This document shows positions 63,272 to 64,000 of a DNA stretch of 64,000 nt, piece by piece. Positions within the stretch are counted from its first letter, which is position 1; the number at the start of each line of letters is the position of its first letter. The DNA is taken from contig DAINDF010000004.1 of NCBI GenBank assembly GCA_036732005.1, positions 62,001 to 126,000 on the forward strand, read 5' to 3'. The stretch is from UBA1926 sp036732005. GTDB lineage: Bacteria; Planctomycetota; Phycisphaerae; Phycisphaerales; UBA1924. Position numbers and translations under genes: made by a program. Under the pieces are notes generated by a model. That model made no database searches. It saw only the letters and a list, made by a program, of their open reading frames with translations, and was not told the DNA's origin.

Positions 63272-64000
63272 ATGAGCGACGAGACCAGACGCCGCGCCGC
63301 CGACCTGCTCGAGCAATCAACCTCGCGTCCCCCGCCGCGCGCGGTCGTCGGGTTCGACGGGTTCCTCGACACCATCGCCCACGCCGTCGACCGGAGGCGG
63401 TCGATGAGGCCCGACGACTACGAGCCCGTGCGCACGATCGCGGCGCTCGGGAGGCGGATCGGGGACGCCGCGGGCCGGTCCGCGAACCTCGAGCTGCGTG
63501 CCCGCGAGGTCCGAGCGGGCGGCAACGGGCCCATCATGGCCGGGGCGCTCGCGTCGCTGGGCGTCGAGGTCACGCTCATCGGCGCGCTGGGCCGCGAGGG
63601 CGACCCGGCCGACATCGACCCCGCCTATCGCCAGCTCGCCGAGCGCTGCGTGCGTGTGGTCTCGGTGGCGTCGAGCGCGCGCACGGACGCGCTCGAGTTC
63701 GAGGACGGCAAGATCATGTTCAACTGGTCGGCAAATCTCGACGGGCTGGACTGGGACGCCGTCGTGCGCGCGATCCCGCCCGCGGAGCTCGCGGAGCTGT
63801 GCGCCGGGGCCGCGCTGATCGCGACGGTCAACTGGACCAACCTCGGGGGACTCCCCTCGATCTGGCGCGGGCTGCGCGAGCATGTGCTCCCGCGTACGGG
63901 GGGGCGTTCACTCGGGTTGTTCGTCGACCTGACCGACCCCGCCAAGCGGACGGACGACGAGCTGCGGCGCGCGCTCGACGATCTGTCGCTCTTCCCCAAC
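63272..64000 (+). CDS. PfkB-family sugar kinase, C-terminus cut by window edge
   Basis: 243 codons visible from the ATG at 63272, running off the right edge, so the C-terminal active-site motif (GAGD type) is not seen. The visible part has VVGFDGFLDTIAHAVDRRR, VRAGGNGPIMAGALASLGVE and TLIGALGREGDP, the glycine-rich N-terminal signature of PfkB carbohydrate kinases. The substrate could be a ribose- or fructose-type sugar; not determinable here. Confidence 0.82.
   Translation, partial: MSDETRRRAADLLEQSTSRPPPRAVVGFDGFLDTIAHAVDRRRSMRPDDYEPVRTIAALGRRIGDAAGRSANLELRAREVRAGGNGPIMAGALASLGVEVTLIGALGREGDPADIDPAYRQLAERCVRVVSVASSARTDALEFEDGKIMFNWSANLDGLDWDAVVRAIPPAELAELCAGAALIATVNWTNLGGLPSIWRGLREHVLPRTGGRSLGLFVDLTDPAKRTDDELRRALDDLSLFPN

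Overview
The window is a high-GC (roughly 70%) bacterial chromosome segment that looks like a member of the Phycisphaerae/Phycisphaerales (Planctomycetota). This is an inference from three things seen here. Three secreted proteins end in short PEP-CTERM-like tails (Pro-Thr-Pro-Gly or Pro-Ser-Val-Gly, a hydrophobic helix, then Arg-rich). Four large secreted proteins end in a dockerin-like two-helix tag bracketed by cysteines. Envelope sugar genes are scattered among housekeeping genes. A run of 10 Ns at 34774-34783 inside a sulfotransferase gene points to a scaffolded draft or metagenome assembly. I see no rRNA, tRNA, CRISPR array, insertion sequence or prophage.

Layout. 1-4926: an aldo/keto reductase with a cut hypothetical gene, a small membrane protein, then a TetR regulator divergent from an AhpD-like protein, a thioredoxin and an esterase; two matching palindromes lie in the TetR gap. 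4979-10884: a PHP-glycosyltransferase fusion, a degenerate metallo-beta-lactamase-fold protein and a fibre-like secreted protein, with two gene-poor gaps holding terminator hairpins. 10892-12552: a type II restriction-modification pair. 12584-18645: an orphan nuoF, two PEP-CTERM proteins, a lipoprotein, pyrF and a DUF971 protein. 18646-25872: recG, an HTH protein, an overlapping small protein, polX, an ECF sigma factor with a likely anti-sigma partner, and a third PEP-CTERM protein. 26024-33417: prkA, trmB, an M32 carboxypeptidase, a terpenoid-cyclase-fold secreted protein and an acidic membrane protein. 33421-36966: polysaccharide genes (two left-handed beta-helix acyltransferases, a sulfotransferase, a glycosyltransferase).

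37033-46637: a sulfatase-modifying-factor-like secreted protein, the transsulfuration pair cbs plus a cystathionine lyase/synthase, a DUF900 lipoprotein, ftsH, an LptE-like lipoprotein and a TPR protein. 46678-57345: three more cysteine-tagged secreted proteins, dinB, a Cys-rich secreted protein, a family-2 glycosyltransferase, a heptose kinase/nucleotidyltransferase fusion and a ChaN-like lipoprotein. 57369-64000: two glycosyltransferases, a PilZ protein, nadA, an M20 amidohydrolase and the start of a PfkB kinase.

The most striking signal is not a gene. The palindrome ACGT is almost absent: I found one copy (12960-12963) where base composition alone predicts of the order of 150-200. Asp, Asn, His and Tyr codons switch from C-ending to T-ending just before GT-starting codons, so the avoidance shapes codon choice. 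This is what long exposure to a restriction system with an ACGT-containing site would leave. A restriction-modification pair of unknown specificity sits at 10892-12552, but the link between the two is only a hypothesis.
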